DNA of 41,943 nucleotides from Acidobacteria bacterium RIFCSPLOWO2_02_FULL_65_29. Lineage in GTDB: Bacteria; Acidobacteriota; Vicinamibacteria; Vicinamibacterales; CAVVIG01. Positions 1-8,998 of this stretch are shown piece by piece. The position numbers were made by a program, and so were the translations under genes. A model generated the notes under the pieces. The model did no database searches and was not told where the DNA came from. It saw nothing but the letters and a program-made list of their open reading frames with translations. Position 1 is the first letter of the stretch, and every line of letters starts with the position of its first letter. The DNA lies in the NCBI GenBank assembly GCA_001767435.1, contig MEKT01000118.1, positions 18,876 through 60,818 on the forward strand, in the 5' to 3' direction.

Positions 1-1815
1 ACGGTTCATCATGACTTCCGCCAGATGGCGCGTGGCGTCGTTCAGCACGTGGGTCCACTGCTGAATCGTCTCGCGATCCGAGGAGGTCATGACGTGTTTC
101 AATCCTGCCAGCGCCTGCTCGATACGCTTCTGCTCGCCAGGGGAGCATTCGGTCCCGGCGATCTCGGGCCAGTCCGGCGCGCGAAGCGCTTTCTCGGTGG
201 CGATGATCACGCTTTCGGCTTCGTTTTTGACCTCGATCAGCAGCCGCGCGACGATATCGGCTTCGGCGTGCTCGAACGAATCGATGAGCATCTGTTCGAC
301 CTGCTCGTCGGTCAACCCGTAGGACGGCTTCACCTCGATCGCCTGCTCGATGCCCGTGCGGAGCTCGGCGGCCGTGACGCTCAAGATGCCGTTGGCGTCG
401 ATCTGAAACTGGACCTGGACGCGCGGCAGGCCGGCCGGCATCGGCGGAATGCCTCGGAGCTTGAAGCGGGCGAGCGATCGGTTGTCGCCGACGAGCTCCC
501 GCTCGCCCTGCACCACGTGAATGTCCACGGCCGTCTGATTGTCGACGCCCGTCGTGAACATCTCGCTGCCGGTCGCGGGAATCGTCGAGTTGCGCATGAT
601 GATCTTCGACGTGACCCCGCCCATCGTCTCGATCCCGAGCGACAGAGGCGTCACATCGAGCAGCAGCATGTCGCGATTGCCGGTCACGAGGATGTCGGCC
701 TGCACGGCCGCGCCGAGCGCGACGACCTCGTCCGGGTTCAGCTCGCTGTGCGGCGTTCTGCCAAAGAGATCGCCGACCAGCCTCCGCACGAGCGGGATGC
801 GGGTCGATCCACCGACCAGCACCACTTCGTCGATGCGCGAGGGGTCCAGGCCCGCGTCCGCGAGAGCCTGCCGGCAGGGTCCGAGCGTGCGATCGACGAA
901 AGGACGAATCAGGTCCTCGAGCTCCGCCCGCGTGATGTGTGTGCGGTAGGCAGGACCTCGAGGCCCGGCTTCGACCTCGATGTCGGTGGCTTCCCGCTCC
1001 GACAATTCATGCTTCGCCTGGATGACGGCCTTGCGGATGGTCTGCACGGCCTCAGGGGAGGCCGCGGCGGATCCGCGCACCTGGAGGTCTGCCAGCACGC
1101 GTTCGGTCAGCAGCAGATCGATGTCATCGCCGCCAAGGTGAGTATCGCCGTTGGTGGCGAGCACCTGGAAGACACCGTCTTCGACGCGAAGGATGGAAAT
1201 GTCGAACGTCCCGCCGCCAAGGTCGTAGACGGCGATGAGACCGGTATGCCGCTTGTCGAGCCCGTACGCCAGCGATGCGGAGGTCGGCTCGTTGATGATG
1301 CGCAAGACTTCGAGACCCGCGATTCGCCCGGCGTCGCGAGTCGCCGTACGCTGCGCGTCGTTGAAATAGGCAGGCACGGTGATGACCGCGCGATCGACAT
1401 CGGGGTCGATGTCGCCCTCGGAGGCAAAGTGCTCCTCGGCCCGCCGCTTCAGCTCGCGCAGAATGAAGGCGGAGATTTCCGGGGGTGTGAACTCGCGATC
1501 GCCGAGTCCGATGCGCACCACGCCAGCGGCCTCTCCGGTTCCGACGCGGAATGGAAACAGGCGGGCCTCGTCCCGAACATCGGCGGCGCTCTTCCCCATG
1601 AACCGCTTCACCGAGTACACCGTGCGGCTCGCGTCGGTCAGCAGGCGGCGCTGCGCTTCGCGGCCGACGTAGACGGTGCCCTCGGCCGGCACGGACACGA
1701 CCGACGGCACGAGCGCGTCGCCGCTTCTGTCGCGGATCACGACAGGCGCGCCGTCCTTCACGTACGCGACGAGGCTGTTCGTCGTGCCGAGGTCAATGCC
1801 GACCACTTTTCCCAT
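1..1815 (-). CDS. hscA: Fe-S assembly chaperone HscA (Hsp70), 3' end cut by window edge
   Basis: Hsp70-family ATPase that, with HscB, releases Fe-S clusters from the scaffold IscU in the cytosol. The reverse-strand reading frame is open for 605 codons from ATG at 1815 to the window edge; only a few C-terminal residues should be missing compared with the roughly 610-620 residues usual for HscA. The N-terminal phosphate loop DLGTTNS is at residues 8-14 and the second phosphate motif DLGGGTFD near 197. A substrate-binding domain follows at about 380-505, with HscA-type text such as [16 protein letters not shown]. It lies 71 bp after hscB in the isc operon, which favours HscA over a general DnaK. 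No ferredoxin gene is visible; it could lie beyond the edge. Confidence 0.93.
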   Translation of the reverse strand, partial: MGKVVGIDLGTTNSLVAYVKDGAPVVIRDRSGDALVPSVVSVPAEGTVYVGREAQRRLLTDASRTVYSVKRFMGKSAADVRDEARLFPFRVGTGEAAGVVRIGLGDREFTPPEISAFILRELKRRAEEHFASEGDIDPDVDRAVITVPAYFNDAQRTATRDAGRIAGLEVLRIINEPTSASLAYGLDKRHTGLIAVYDLGGGTFDISILRVEDGVFQVLATNGDTHLGGDDIDLLLTERVLADLQVRGSAAASPEAVQTIRKAVIQAKHELSEREATDIEVEAGPRGPAYRTHITRAELEDLIRPFVDRTLGPCRQALADAGLDPSRIDEVVLVGGSTRIPLVRRLVGDLFGRTPHSELNPDEVVALGAAVQADILVTGNRDMLLLDVTPLSLGIETMGGVTSKIIMRNSTIPATGSEMFTTGVDNQTAVDIHVVQGERELVGDNRSLARFKLRGIPPMPAGLPRVQVQFQIDANGILSVTAAELRTGIEQAIEVKPSYGLTDEQVEQMLIDSFEHAEADIVARLLIEVKNEAESVIIATEKALRAPDWPEIAGTECSPGEQKRIEQALAGLKHVMTSSDRETIQQWTHVLNDATRHLAEVMMNR

Positions 1816-1886
1816 AAGCGACGGTCAACGCGGAGATCGCAGAGTGCGCGGAGCCCATGCTCTTCGGTCTCCGCGGTCTCTGCGTC

Positions 1887-2609
1887 TCACGTGGCGATCT
1901 CTCTTTCGATGCCTGCCAGCAGATTGTTGATGTAGTTGCGTTCGAGCATCCGGTCCCGGAGCGCCTCGAGCGCCTGGCGTCTCTCTTCCACGGGCGCACC
2001 GCGGTCGAGAAGCGCGTCCCATCTGGCGGCGAGCTCGTCGAGGTGCCGTTCGTGCGCCTTGCGTTTCGCGTCGATTGGCTGCCTCGCGCGCTCGAGCCGT
2101 CCACGCCACTCGGTCTCGGGCGCGCCGCTCGCGCGGCGCTCGCGCACCTCGTCGAGCTCTTCGTTGAGCGCAAACACTTCTTCGAGCAGCGCCGGCGGCA
2201 CCTTTGCGGCCACCCCGCCGCCAGACGCGCCGGCGTCGCGTTCGGCCGCCGCCGCGCCACCCACGCCCTCGAGCTCCAGCAGGTAGGCCATTCGCGACAC
2301 GGGCTGCTTGAGCGTCCGGTACGCGTCGTTCAGATACGACGACCGCTCGAGGCTTGCGCGACGTTCGGCGGGCGTCGCGTTGTAGAAGTAGTCGGGGTGA
2401 AACTGCCGGCTCAGCGTTCGAAAATTCTGTTCGAGCGCCGCCACGTCGAGTCCCAGCTTGCGCGGCAGCCCCAGAAACGTGAAGTAGTCGCCGTGCCGCC
2501 CGAGCGTCAGAATCTTGGTGCACTGCGGGCAGAAATGGACATCGACGGCCGCGCCCCCGCCGCAGCTCCGGCAAATCTGCACGACAGACATGGTGAGGTC
2601 GGGAGTCAT
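1887..2609 (-). CDS. hscB: Fe-S co-chaperone HscB (J-domain) with N-terminal Cys4 zinc-ribbon
   Basis: J-domain co-chaperone that delivers IscU to HscA and stimulates its ATPase. The J-domain HPD tripeptide is at residues 71-73, followed by YLNDAYRTLKQPVSRMAYLL, a typical HscB/HSC20 helix. A C-terminal coiled-coil-like helical domain ends with NNLLAGIEREI. Before the J-domain there are CRSC (13-16) and CPQC (27-30), a probable zinc-binding pair as in eukaryotic HSC20 and unlike Escherichia coli HscB. Start chosen at ATG 2609; ATG 2591 is also possible and neither has a clear Shine-Dalgarno. An upstream in-frame extension to 2798 would run through the spacer into iscA and is rejected. Confidence 0.9.
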   Translation of the reverse strand: MTPDLTMSVVQICRSCGGGAAVDVHFCPQCTKILTLGRHGDYFTFLGLPRKLGLDVAALEQNFRTLSRQFHPDYFYNATPAERRASLERSSYLNDAYRTLKQPVSRMAYLLELEGVGGAAAAERDAGASGGGVAAKVPPALLEEVFALNEELDEVRERRASGAPETEWRGRLERARQPIDAKRKAHERHLDELAARWDALLDRGAPVEERRQALEALRDRMLERNYINNLLAGIEREIAT

Positions 2610-2625
2610 GGTTACCAAAGATGAG

Positions 2626-2708
2626 ATTGCAGAATGGCAGAATGGTCGACAAACCCTGTCCGTTCGTACGTCGACCCGTTCCTTCCTGCCATCCTGAAAT
2701 TCTGCAAT
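2626..2708. repeat. Inverted repeat in hscB-iscA spacer
   Basis: attgcagaat at 2626-2635 is the exact reverse complement of attctgcaat at 2699-2708. The arms are extended by imperfect copies (agaatggcag and ctgccatcct), and GTCGAC/TCGAC-type pairs lie inside. It fills the 115-bp spacer between two co-oriented isc genes, so on the transcript it would be an intra-operon hairpin that could influence mRNA processing or stability. No U-tract follows, so a classical terminator is unlikely. Confidence 0.6.
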
Positions 2709-2724
2709 CCTGCAATTCGACGTC

Positions 2725-3051
2725 TTAGGCTCCGAAGGAGCTACCGCACCCGCAGGTCGATTTCGCGTTCGGGTTATTGAACACGAAGCCCTTGCCAATG
2801 AGGCTCGTGTCGTAGTCGAGGACCGTGCCGTTCAAGAACAGCAGGCTTTTCTTGTCGACGAAAATCTTCGCGCCGTCCGGTCCGTCAAACACTTCGTCGC
2901 CCAGGCGCGCCTGCCGCTCCCACGAGAACGTGTAGCTCAGCCCCGAGCACCCGCCGCCCTTGACGCCGACGCGCAGTCCGCCCTCGTCGATGCCCTGCTT
3001 GGCCATCAACGTACGAATCTTGCGAGCCGCGGTCTCACTAATCTGAATCAT
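2725..3051 (-). CDS. iscA: A-type Fe-S carrier IscA
   Basis: A-type carrier that accepts or donates Fe-S clusters or iron in the ISC pathway. It is 108 residues, the usual length. All three conserved cysteines are present: Cys35 in GGGCSGLSY and Cys100/Cys102 in the C-terminal CGCGSSF. It lies between iscU (65-bp spacer) and hscB (115-bp spacer), in the canonical isc order. Start ATG 3051 matches the family N-terminus (MIQISETAARKI). The exact subtype (IscA versus ErpA) rests on operon context. Confidence 0.95.
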   Translation of the reverse strand: MIQISETAARKIRTLMAKQGIDEGGLRVGVKGGGCSGLSYTFSWERQARLGDEVFDGPDGAKIFVDKKSLLFLNGTVLDYDTSLIGKGFVFNNPNAKSTCGCGSSFGA

Positions 3052-3065
3052 CGGGTGGCTAGTCG

Positions 3066-3110
3066 AATTTGAGGACTCCTCAACTCCTCAACTCTTCAAC
3101 TCCTCAAATT
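3066..3110. repeat. Inverted repeat enclosing 8-bp tandem units, iscU-iscA spacer
   Basis: aatttgagga (3066-3075) and tcctcaaatt (3101-3110) form perfect 10-bp arms. Between them are repeated ctcaactc-type units with an 8-bp period. It is one of a series of short-period spacer repeats in this window. Confidence 0.7.
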
Positions 3111-3116
3111 AGAGGC

Positions 3117-3539
3117 TCACGCCGTCGGTTGTGCGTGCGTGTCCACCGTCTTGCCCGCGCCCTGCTTCTTCTTGTAGTCGTTGATCGCCGCCTTGATCGC
3201 GTCCTCCGCGAGGACCGAACAGTGAATCTTCACCGGCGGCAGGCTCAGCTCGTTGACGATGTCGGTGTTCTTGATGGCCAGCGCCTCGTCGACCGTTCGG
3301 CCTTTGAGCCACTCGGTCGCCAGGCTCGAGCTCGCGATCGCCGAGCCGCACCCGAACGTCTTGAACTTCGCGTCATCGATCACACCGGTCTCGGGGTTGA
3401 CCTTGACCTGCAGTTTCATCACGTCGCCGCACTCGGGCGCGCCGACCAGGCCCGTGCCGACGTTCGGATCCTCTTTCGGCATCGAGCCGACGTTGCGCGG
3501 GTTCTCGTAGTGGTCGATGACTTTGTTCGAATACGCCAT
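3117..3539 (-). CDS. iscU: Fe-S cluster scaffold IscU
   Basis: Scaffold on which IscS-derived sulfur and iron are assembled into [2Fe-2S] clusters. From ATG 3539 it is 140 residues. Ligand residues are visible: Cys37 with Asp39 (ECGD), Cys64 (FGCGSAIASSS) and His106-Cys107 (HCSVLAEDAIK). The LPPVK segment recognised by HscA-type chaperones is at 100-104. The start is supported by a GAGGAGA Shine-Dalgarno; the ORF could extend five codons upstream without support. The C-terminal tail after residue 128 is Ala/Thr/Gln-rich. It lies downstream of iscS across a 90-bp repeat-filled spacer. Confidence 0.96.
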   Translation of the reverse strand: MAYSNKVIDHYENPRNVGSMPKEDPNVGTGLVGAPECGDVMKLQVKVNPETGVIDDAKFKTFGCGSAIASSSLATEWLKGRTVDEALAIKNTDIVNELSLPPVKIHCSVLAEDAIKAAINDYKKKQGAGKTVDTHAQPTA

Positions 3540-3556
3540 TTTCGGTCTCCTCAATT

Positions 3557-3618
3557 CAGCTATCAGCTGTCAGCTATCAGCTCCGACGAATCTGAACTCT
3601 GAACTCTGAACTCTGAAA
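3557..3618. repeat. Two 7-bp tandem arrays in iscS-iscU spacer
   Basis: Four cagctat-type heptamers (3557-3584) are followed by four tctgaac-type heptamers (3591-3618), with single substitutions in some units. Two different heptamer families occur back to back in one spacer, ending 12 bp from the iscS stop. Confidence 0.75.
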
Positions 3619-3629
3619 TGTCAGGTTCC

Positions 3630-4856
3630 TCAGTGCACTTCCCACTGCATCGTCGACAGATCCACGCCTTCCTTCGCGAGCTCATAGAGCGGCGACATCT
3701 CGCGCAGGCGCGTCACCACGGACACGAGCTTGTTGGCGACATAGTCCACTTCTTCTTCGGTCGTCCAGCGTCCGAGGCCGAACCGGATCGAGGAATGCGC
3801 AAGGTCGTCGCCGGCGCCGAGCGCCTTCAGCACGTACGACGGCTCGAGGCTCGCCGACGTGCACGCCGACCCCGACGACACCGCCACGTCGTTGATGCCC
3901 ATCAGCAGCGATTCGCCTTCGACGTACGCGAAGCTGATGTTCAGGTTGTGCGGCAGCCGGTGCTCGATCGAACCGTTGATGTAAATCTCGTCCAGCCCCT
4001 CGTGAAGCTTCTTGTTCAGGCGCTCACGCAGCGCGGTCACCCGAGCCGTGTCCGACGCCATTTCGAGCCTGCAGAGCTCGGCCGCTTTCCCGAATCCGAC
4101 AATGCCCGGAACGTTGAGCGTGCCCGATCGCATGCCGCGCTCGTGGCCGCCGCCGTCGATGATCGGCGACAGGAGCACGCGCGGATTGCGCCGGCGCACG
4201 TACAGCGCGCCAACACCCTTCGGCCCGTACATCTTGTGCGCGCTCATGGCGGCCATGTCGACCTTCAGGTCGTTGACGTTGAATGGAATCTTCCCCACCG
4301 CCTGCACGGCGTCGGTGTGGAACAGGATGCCCTTCTCCTTGGCGATTGCGCCAATCTCGGCGACCGGCTGCACGACGCCGATCTCGTTGTTCGCGGTCAT
4401 GATCGTGATGAGAATCGTCTTGTCCGAGATGGCGGCCTTCAGATCGTTCAAGTCGACCAGCCCGTCCTTCTGCACCGGCAAATACGTGACCCGGTAGCCT
4501 TCCTTCTCGAGCCGCTTGCACGTGTCGATCACGGCCTTGTGCTCGGTCACACACGTGATGATGTGATTGCCCTTTTCGCGATACATCTCGGCCACGCCCT
4601 TGATCGCGAGGTTGTCGGACTCGGTCGCGCCGCTCGTGAACACGATCTCCTTCGGGCTCGCGCCGATGAGGTCGGCCACCTGCTTGCGCGCCTTCTCCAC
4701 GGCCTCCTCGGCCTCCCAGCCGAAGGGGTGGTTGCGGCTCGCCGCGTTGCCAAAATGCTCGGTGAAATATGGCAGCATCGCCTGCACCACGCGCGGGTCG
4801 ACCGGCGTCGTCGCGTGGTAGTCCATGTAGATCGGAAGCTTGATGGGCATCGGCAT
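3630..4856 (-). CDS. iscS: Cysteine desulfurase IscS (NifS family)
   Basis: PLP enzyme that converts cysteine to alanine and passes the persulfide sulfur to IscU and other acceptors, here possibly the neighbouring MoeB-rhodanese. It is 408 residues from ATG 4856. The PLP lysine is Lys208 in [11 protein letters not shown] and the catalytic cysteine is Cys332 in [16 protein letters not shown], the group I IscS loop. The N-terminus [16 protein letters not shown] fixes the start; GAGAGAAAG lies just upstream. A longer in-frame N-terminus to 4970 reads through the iscR-iscS spacer and is rejected. It follows iscR by 35 bp, so co-transcription under IscR control is expected. Confidence 0.97.
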   Translation of the reverse strand: MPMPIKLPIYMDYHATTPVDPRVVQAMLPYFTEHFGNAASRNHPFGWEAEEAVEKARKQVADLIGASPKEIVFTSGATESDNLAIKGVAEMYREKGNHIITCVTEHKAVIDTCKRLEKEGYRVTYLPVQKDGLVDLNDLKAAISDKTILITIMTANNEIGVVQPVAEIGAIAKEKGILFHTDAVQAVGKIPFNVNDLKVDMAAMSAHKMYGPKGVGALYVRRRNPRVLLSPIIDGGGHERGMRSGTLNVPGIVGFGKAAELCRLEMASDTARVTALRERLNKKLHEGLDEIYINGSIEHRLPHNLNISFAYVEGESLLMGINDVAVSSGSACTSASLEPSYVLKALGAGDDLAHSSIRFGLGRWTTEEEVDYVANKLVSVVTRLREMSPLYELAKEGVDLSTMQWEVH

Positions 4857-4891
4857 CTTTCTCTCAGCGGCCCCGAAGGCGCCGCACGGCT

Positions 4892-5344
4892 TCAGACATG
4901 CGAGTGGAGCACAGCGGCCCGCGCCGCCCCAACCGGTGGTGGATCGGCTGCAAGCTCGGCGATCGTGCACTCGCCGAGCGCCGAAAGAATCCGTTCGCGC
5001 ACACGCCAGAGCGGATCGCGCACGTTACATTTCGCGTACTGCTCGCACGCGCCCTCATCGACCGAACAGGCGGTCACGGTCACCGGTCCGTCGATCGCCT
5101 GAATGACGTCGGCCACCGAAATCATCGCGGGCACGCGCGCCAGCTGATAGCCGCCTCGCGTGCCTTGGTGGGATGCCAGCAGGCCATGGCGGACCAGGCG
5201 CTGCAGCACCTTGGCCAGCAGCTCGATCGGAATGTCGTACTGCTCCGCGATTTCGCGAGCGTTCGACGAGCCGCGGTCTCCCCGAAGCGCCAGATGCTTC
5301 ATGGCCATCAAGGCGTAATCGGCTTTCTTGGACAGTCTGAGCAT
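4892..5344 (-). CDS. iscR: Fe-S-responsive Rrf2-family repressor IscR
   Basis: Transcription factor that senses Fe-S status and represses the isc operon when it carries a [2Fe-2S] cluster. It is 150 residues. An N-terminal winged helix is present ([17 protein letters not shown], then the recognition region [15 protein letters not shown] and wing [10 protein letters not shown]). Three cysteines, Cys93, Cys100 and Cys106, provide the cluster site with C-x6-C-x5-C spacing (x5/x5 in E. coli). ATG 5344 is the natural start; the longer ORF to 5545 overlaps moeB. A palindromic operator lies 23 bp upstream, consistent with autoregulation. It is first gene of iscR-S-U-A-hscB-hscA. Confidence 0.93.
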   Translation of the reverse strand: MLRLSKKADYALMAMKHLALRGDRGSSNAREIAEQYDIPIELLAKVLQRLVRHGLLASHQGTRGGYQLARVPAMISVADVIQAIDGPVTVTACSVDEGACEQYAKCNVRDPLWRVRERILSALGECTIAELAADPPPVGAARAAVLHSHV

Positions 5345-5366
5345 GTCGAGATTCTTGCGGTCCGCT

Positions 5367-5391
5367 ATATCCGACCGTATGAGTCCTATAT
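5367..5391 (-). promoter_or_regulatory. IscR/Rrf2-type operator at the iscR promoter
   Basis: A 25-bp palindrome with half-sites ATATCCGAC (5367-5375) and GTCCTATAT (5383-5391), 7-bp spacer CGTATGA. Seven of nine half-site pairs are symmetric. Its ATA-N-N-N-GAC...GTC-N-N-N-TAT layout resembles IscR type 1 sites. It is the only AT-rich DNA between moeB and iscR, and TATA-like hexamers inside the arms could serve as the -10 box. Binding is inferred. Confidence 0.72.
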
Positions 5392-5412
5392 TAACACAGC
5401 CCCAGCGGCCTG

Positions 5413-6585
5413 CTAGTACTTTGGCTGGCTCGGATCGACCGTGTCGATCCAGTCCAAGATGCCGCCCTTGTGATTCAGAACCCTCGTAAACCCAACAGAC
5501 CGAAGGAAATCCGCCGCCTTGGCGCTCCTGCCACCCATCTTGCAACTGACGATGATCTCGGCGTCTTTGTCGAGCTCGGCATAGCGGCGCGGCACTTCAC
5601 CGAGCGGAATCAGCACGGTGCCGGGAATCCGGTTGATTTGATACTCATTGGGCTCGCGAACGTCGACGAGCGTCAGCGTGTCGCCGCGATCGAGGCGCTG
5701 TTTCAATGCGACAGACGTGATTTCCAGTCCATTGCCGTGAGCCTGCGCGGCGCTCGACTCCGAAGCGGCTGGGCGGATCCCGCAGAACTGTTCGTAGTCG
5801 ATGAGCCTGGTGACCGTGGGATGGGTGCCGCAGACGGGGCACTCCGGGTCCTTCTTGAGTTTCAGCTCGCGGAACCGCATGCGAAGCGCGTCGTAGATCA
5901 GGAACCGTCCGATGAGCGGCTCGCCAATGCCGGTGAGCAGCTTGATGGCTTCGGTCGCCTGAATCACGCCAATCACGCCGGGCAGCACACCGAGCACGCC
6001 ACCCTCGGCGCAGCTCGGCACGAGCCCCGGCGGCGGCGGCTCCGGATACAGGCAGCGGTAGCACGGTCCGTCTTTCGCCGCGAACACCGACGCCTGCCCC
6101 TCGAAGCGGAAAATACTGCCGTACGCGTTCGGCTTGCCGGTGAGCACGCAGGCGTCGTTGGTCAGATACCGCGTCGGAAAATTGTCGGTGCCGTCGAGGA
6201 TCACGTCGTACGGCTCGAACAGCCTCAACGCGTTCTCCGACGACAGCGCGACCTCGTAGGTCTCGACGTGCACGTTCGGGTTGATCGCCAGGATCCGGTC
6301 CTTCGCCGACGCCAGCTTCGAGCGGCCGACGTCGGGCGTGCCGTGAATAATCTGCCGCTGCAGGTTGCTGAAGTCGACGACGTCGAAGTCCACGAGGCCG
6401 AGCGTGCCGACGCCCGCGGCCGCCAGATACATGGCGGCCGGCGATCCAAGGCCGCCGGCGCCGATGCACAGGACCTTGCCGGCCTTGAGACGCCGCTGCC
6501 CGTCGAGCCCCACCTCAGGCATGATCAGGTGCCGGCTGTAGCGTGTGATTTCGTCGTTGTTCAGTTGAGGAAGTTCTCGAGCCAC
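5413..6585 (-). CDS. moeB: MoeB/ThiF-type adenylyltransferase with C-terminal rhodanese (MoeZ-like)
   Basis: E1-like enzyme that adenylates the C-terminal glycine of a ubiquitin-like sulfur carrier; the fused rhodanese then transfers sulfur to form the thiocarboxylate. It is 390 residues. Nucleotide loop GAGGLGS is at 42-48, DGTDN at 131-135, the conserved PSCAEGG cysteine at 192, and structural-zinc pairs CYRC (175-178) and CPVC (249-252). The rhodanese domain from about 288 has active-site Cys348 in SCKMGGRS. GTG 6585 is supported by GGGAG upstream. It starts 4 bp after cysO, pointing to CysO as partner, as MoeZ acts in Mycobacterium tuberculosis. Use by molybdopterin or thiamine carriers cannot be excluded. 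Confidence 0.92.
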   Translation of the reverse strand: MARELPQLNNDEITRYSRHLIMPEVGLDGQRRLKAGKVLCIGAGGLGSPAAMYLAAAGVGTLGLVDFDVVDFSNLQRQIIHGTPDVGRSKLASAKDRILAINPNVHVETYEVALSSENALRLFEPYDVILDGTDNFPTRYLTNDACVLTGKPNAYGSIFRFEGQASVFAAKDGPCYRCLYPEPPPPGLVPSCAEGGVLGVLPGVIGVIQATEAIKLLTGIGEPLIGRFLIYDALRMRFRELKLKKDPECPVCGTHPTVTRLIDYEQFCGIRPAASESSAAQAHGNGLEITSVALKQRLDRGDTLTLVDVREPNEYQINRIPGTVLIPLGEVPRRYAELDKDAEIIVSCKMGGRSAKAADFLRSVGFTRVLNHKGGILDWIDTVDPSQPKY

Positions 6586-6589
6586 GTCG

Positions 6590-6871
6590 TTACTCCCAGC
6601 CTCCGGCTACCGATGGAATGATGCTGATCGTGTCGCCCGGCGACACCGGCGTCTGCTCCTTGTCCAGGTAGCGGATGTCTTCGTCGTTCAGATACACGTT
6701 GACAAAGCTGCGCAGCTTGCCCTGCTCGTTGTACAAGTGCGCCTTCAGCCCGTTGTGCTTGGCCGTCAGATCGGCGAGCAGCTCGCCGACCGTCCGGCCT
6801 TCCGCTTCGACCGCGTCCTTCTTATCGGTGTACGGCCTGAGCGGAGTGGGAATCAGGATTCTCGTCGCCAT
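6590..6871 (-). CDS. cysO: Ubiquitin-like sulfur carrier CysO (MoaD/ThiS fold) with Gly-Gly-Trp-Glu tail
   Basis: Small sulfur-carrier protein whose C-terminal thiocarboxylate donates sulfur for cysteine synthesis by CysM. It is 93 residues from ATG 6871; an alternative ATG at 6886 adds five residues. The beta-grasp pattern is typical of the family (VGELLADLTAKHNGLK, then FVNVYLNDEDIRYL and PGDTISIIPSVAGG). The Gly90-Gly91 pair is not terminal: Trp92-Glu93 follow, so the dipeptide must be removed before adenylation, a likely job of the adjacent JAMM protease. The gene overlaps mec by 50 bp and precedes moeB by 4 bp. Confidence 0.9.
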   Translation of the reverse strand: MATRILIPTPLRPYTDKKDAVEAEGRTVGELLADLTAKHNGLKAHLYNEQGKLRSFVNVYLNDEDIRYLDKEQTPVSPGDTISIIPSVAGGWE

Positions 6872-7272
6872 GAATCTGGCCCTCATCGAAGTTGGTCCGG
6901 TCCTCTCTCAGGTACCAGACGGTCATGTCGCGCGCCGCCCCGGAGGCGACCGCCACGATCACGTACGCGAAGTTCGGCCACGCATGGTCGAGGTCGTACG
7001 TCGACGGCCGCGCCGGGTGATCGGGATGTGAATGATAGAACCCCATCAGTTCGCCGCCGAGCTCGGTCGCACGCCGTTCGGCCAGCCGGTAGTCGGACGG
7101 ACGCACCAGAAAGCGCCGCCGCGGTCCTTCTTCGGTCGTGTTCGGCAACGCCACGGCGGCCGTCACGCGTCGCGAAGCGCCGACCAGCGCGCCGCAGCAT
7201 TCGTGCGGATACGTGTCCTCACCGTGCCGCCGAATGGCCGACGCGACACCGACATCAAGCGTCAGACGCCCG

Positions 7273-7280
<8 letters not shown>
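6822..7280 (-). CDS. mec: JAMM/MPN+ metalloprotease Mec (CysO-cysteine peptidase)
   Basis: Zinc isopeptidase-like enzyme that hydrolyses the CysO-cysteine adduct to free cysteine and CysO. It is 152 residues from ATG 7280. Catalytic signature: Glu27 (PHECCGALVG), then His83-Ser84-His85-Pro, Ser93 and Asp96 (HSHPDHPARPSTYDLD), a complete JAMM motif. The start overlaps the cysM stop by 8 bp (7273-7280) and its end overlaps cysO by 50 bp, so the three genes are tightly coupled. It may also trim the CysO tail, as QbsD trims QbsE in Pseudomonas; that dual role is inferred. Confidence 0.92.
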
Positions 7281-8235
<955 letters not shown>

Positions 8236-8262
8236 GGCGAATATACGACCATTGAAGTCCGG

Positions 8263-8268
8263 ATTATA
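8263..8268 (-). promoter_or_regulatory. -10 box (TATAAT) of the cysM-mec-cysO-moeB operon
   Basis: Exact TATAAT on the minus strand, giving a predicted start near 8256 and about 20 nt of leader to ATG 8235. No good -35 is seen at 17 bp. It sits back-to-back with the divergent promoter at 8282-8290. Confidence 0.6.
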
Positions 8269-8281
8269 ACATCCCCGCGTT

Positions 8282-8290
8282 TGCTATACT
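8282..8290 (+). promoter_or_regulatory. Extended -10 promoter of the methyltransferase gene
   Basis: TGCTATACT matches the extended -10 form TGnTATAMT. Predicted start near 8297 leaves about 24 nt of leader before ATG 8321. It overlaps the -35 region of the divergent cysM promoter. Confidence 0.5.
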
Positions 8291-8320
8291 CGCCGGGCCC
8301 GGGCGTCGCAGTTCAACTGG

Positions 8321-8950
8321 ATGACACAACCCCTTCAAACACAGCCACATCCGGATGGTTTCGTCCGCATGGGCGGTTGGCTCTTCAGCCGACGCTCGTG
8401 GGTGCCGCTCCCAATCGTAGCGGCCATCTTGGCCACACCGTCGCCGCCGCCCTCGGTCCCGCTGCTCGCGGCGGGGATGCTGACGGCGGCCGCCGGCGAG
8501 CTCGTGCGTCTCTGGGCCGTGCGGCACATCGGCGTCATTTCGAGGACGCGAAGCGACCGGCTCGGCCCGTTGATTGCCACAGGCCCGTTCGGCCTGGTCC
8601 GCAATCCGCTCTATATCGGAAACGTGCTGTTGTGGGTTGGCTTCACCGTGAGCGCGGGACTCCTCTGGCTCGCGCCGGTTGTGACCGCGGTGCTTGGCGT
8701 CGAGTACCACGCGATCGTCCGGTGGGAGGAACGGCTGCTCGAAGCGCGGATCGGGGAAGCCTACGGGATCTACGCTCGCCGCGTGCCGCGGTGGAACCTA
8801 TTCAGTCGCCAGTCGCCAGTCGCCAGTCGCGAGTCGACAGTCGCTGGAGTGTTCTCGTGGCGCGAGACGCTCTTCAGCGAGCGCGGCACGCTCGTGGCGA
8901 TCGCACTTGGATACTTGCTACTGTGGGTGAAGTTCACAGTCAACAGTTAA
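8321..8950 (+). CDS. Isoprenylcysteine carboxyl methyltransferase-family membrane protein
   Basis: Integral membrane SAM-dependent methyltransferase of the ICMT/PEMT superfamily; the bacterial substrate is unknown. It is 209 residues. Hydrophobic segments fall at about 27-60, 93-125 and 190-206. The family core GPFGLVRNPLYIGNVLLWVG and the later EYHAIVRWEERLLEARIGEAYGIYARRVPRW correspond to the SAM-binding C-terminal region. Residues after about 160 (SRQSPVASRESTVAG) are encoded by six tandem 7-bp repeats, and the last residues (KFTVNS) by a second repeat family. The C-terminal tail is therefore atypical. It is divergent from cysM. Confidence 0.8.
   Translation: MTQPLQTQPHPDGFVRMGGWLFSRRSWVPLPIVAAILATPSPPPSVPLLAAGMLTAAAGELVRLWAVRHIGVISRTRSDRLGPLIATGPFGLVRNPLYIGNVLLWVGFTVSAGLLWLAPVVTAVLGVEYHAIVRWEERLLEARIGEAYGIYARRVPRWNLFSRQSPVASRESTVAGVFSWRETLFSERGTLVAIALGYLLLWVKFTVNS
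8803..8844 (+). repeat. Six in-frame cagtcgc heptamers inside the methyltransferase gene
   Basis: Four exact cagtcgc units, then gagtcga and cagtcgc: 42 bp, a multiple of 3, so the frame is kept and 14 residues are encoded. The unit type matches the repeats otherwise found in spacers of this window. Confidence 0.85.
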
Positions 8951-8998
8951 CAGTCAACAGTCGACAGTGGGTACACCTGTGAACTGTCACCTGTTGAC
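8936..8998. repeat. acagtca heptamers and inverted counterpart between convergent genes
   Basis: Five acagtca/acagtta-type heptamers (8936-8970) are followed by actgtcacctgttgac, which pairs with them. The structure spans both gene ends (8950 and 8987) and could act as a bidirectional terminator, though without a T-tract. Confidence 0.6.

Noticed and set aside
25-322. Small ORFs within larger genes, such as 89-322, 539-949 and many others
   Set aside because: Overlapping shadows without Shine-Dalgarno, domain or conservation signals.
25-1935. 636-codon plus-strand ORF opposite hscA
   Set aside because: It is a high-GC antisense shadow: the minus strand encodes a complete Hsp70 with all motifs, and the plus-strand translation resembles no family.
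3618-5102. 494-codon plus-strand ORF opposite iscS
   Set aside because: Arg/His-rich shadow of iscS; codon third-position GC bias belongs to the minus strand and the iscS protein is unambiguous.
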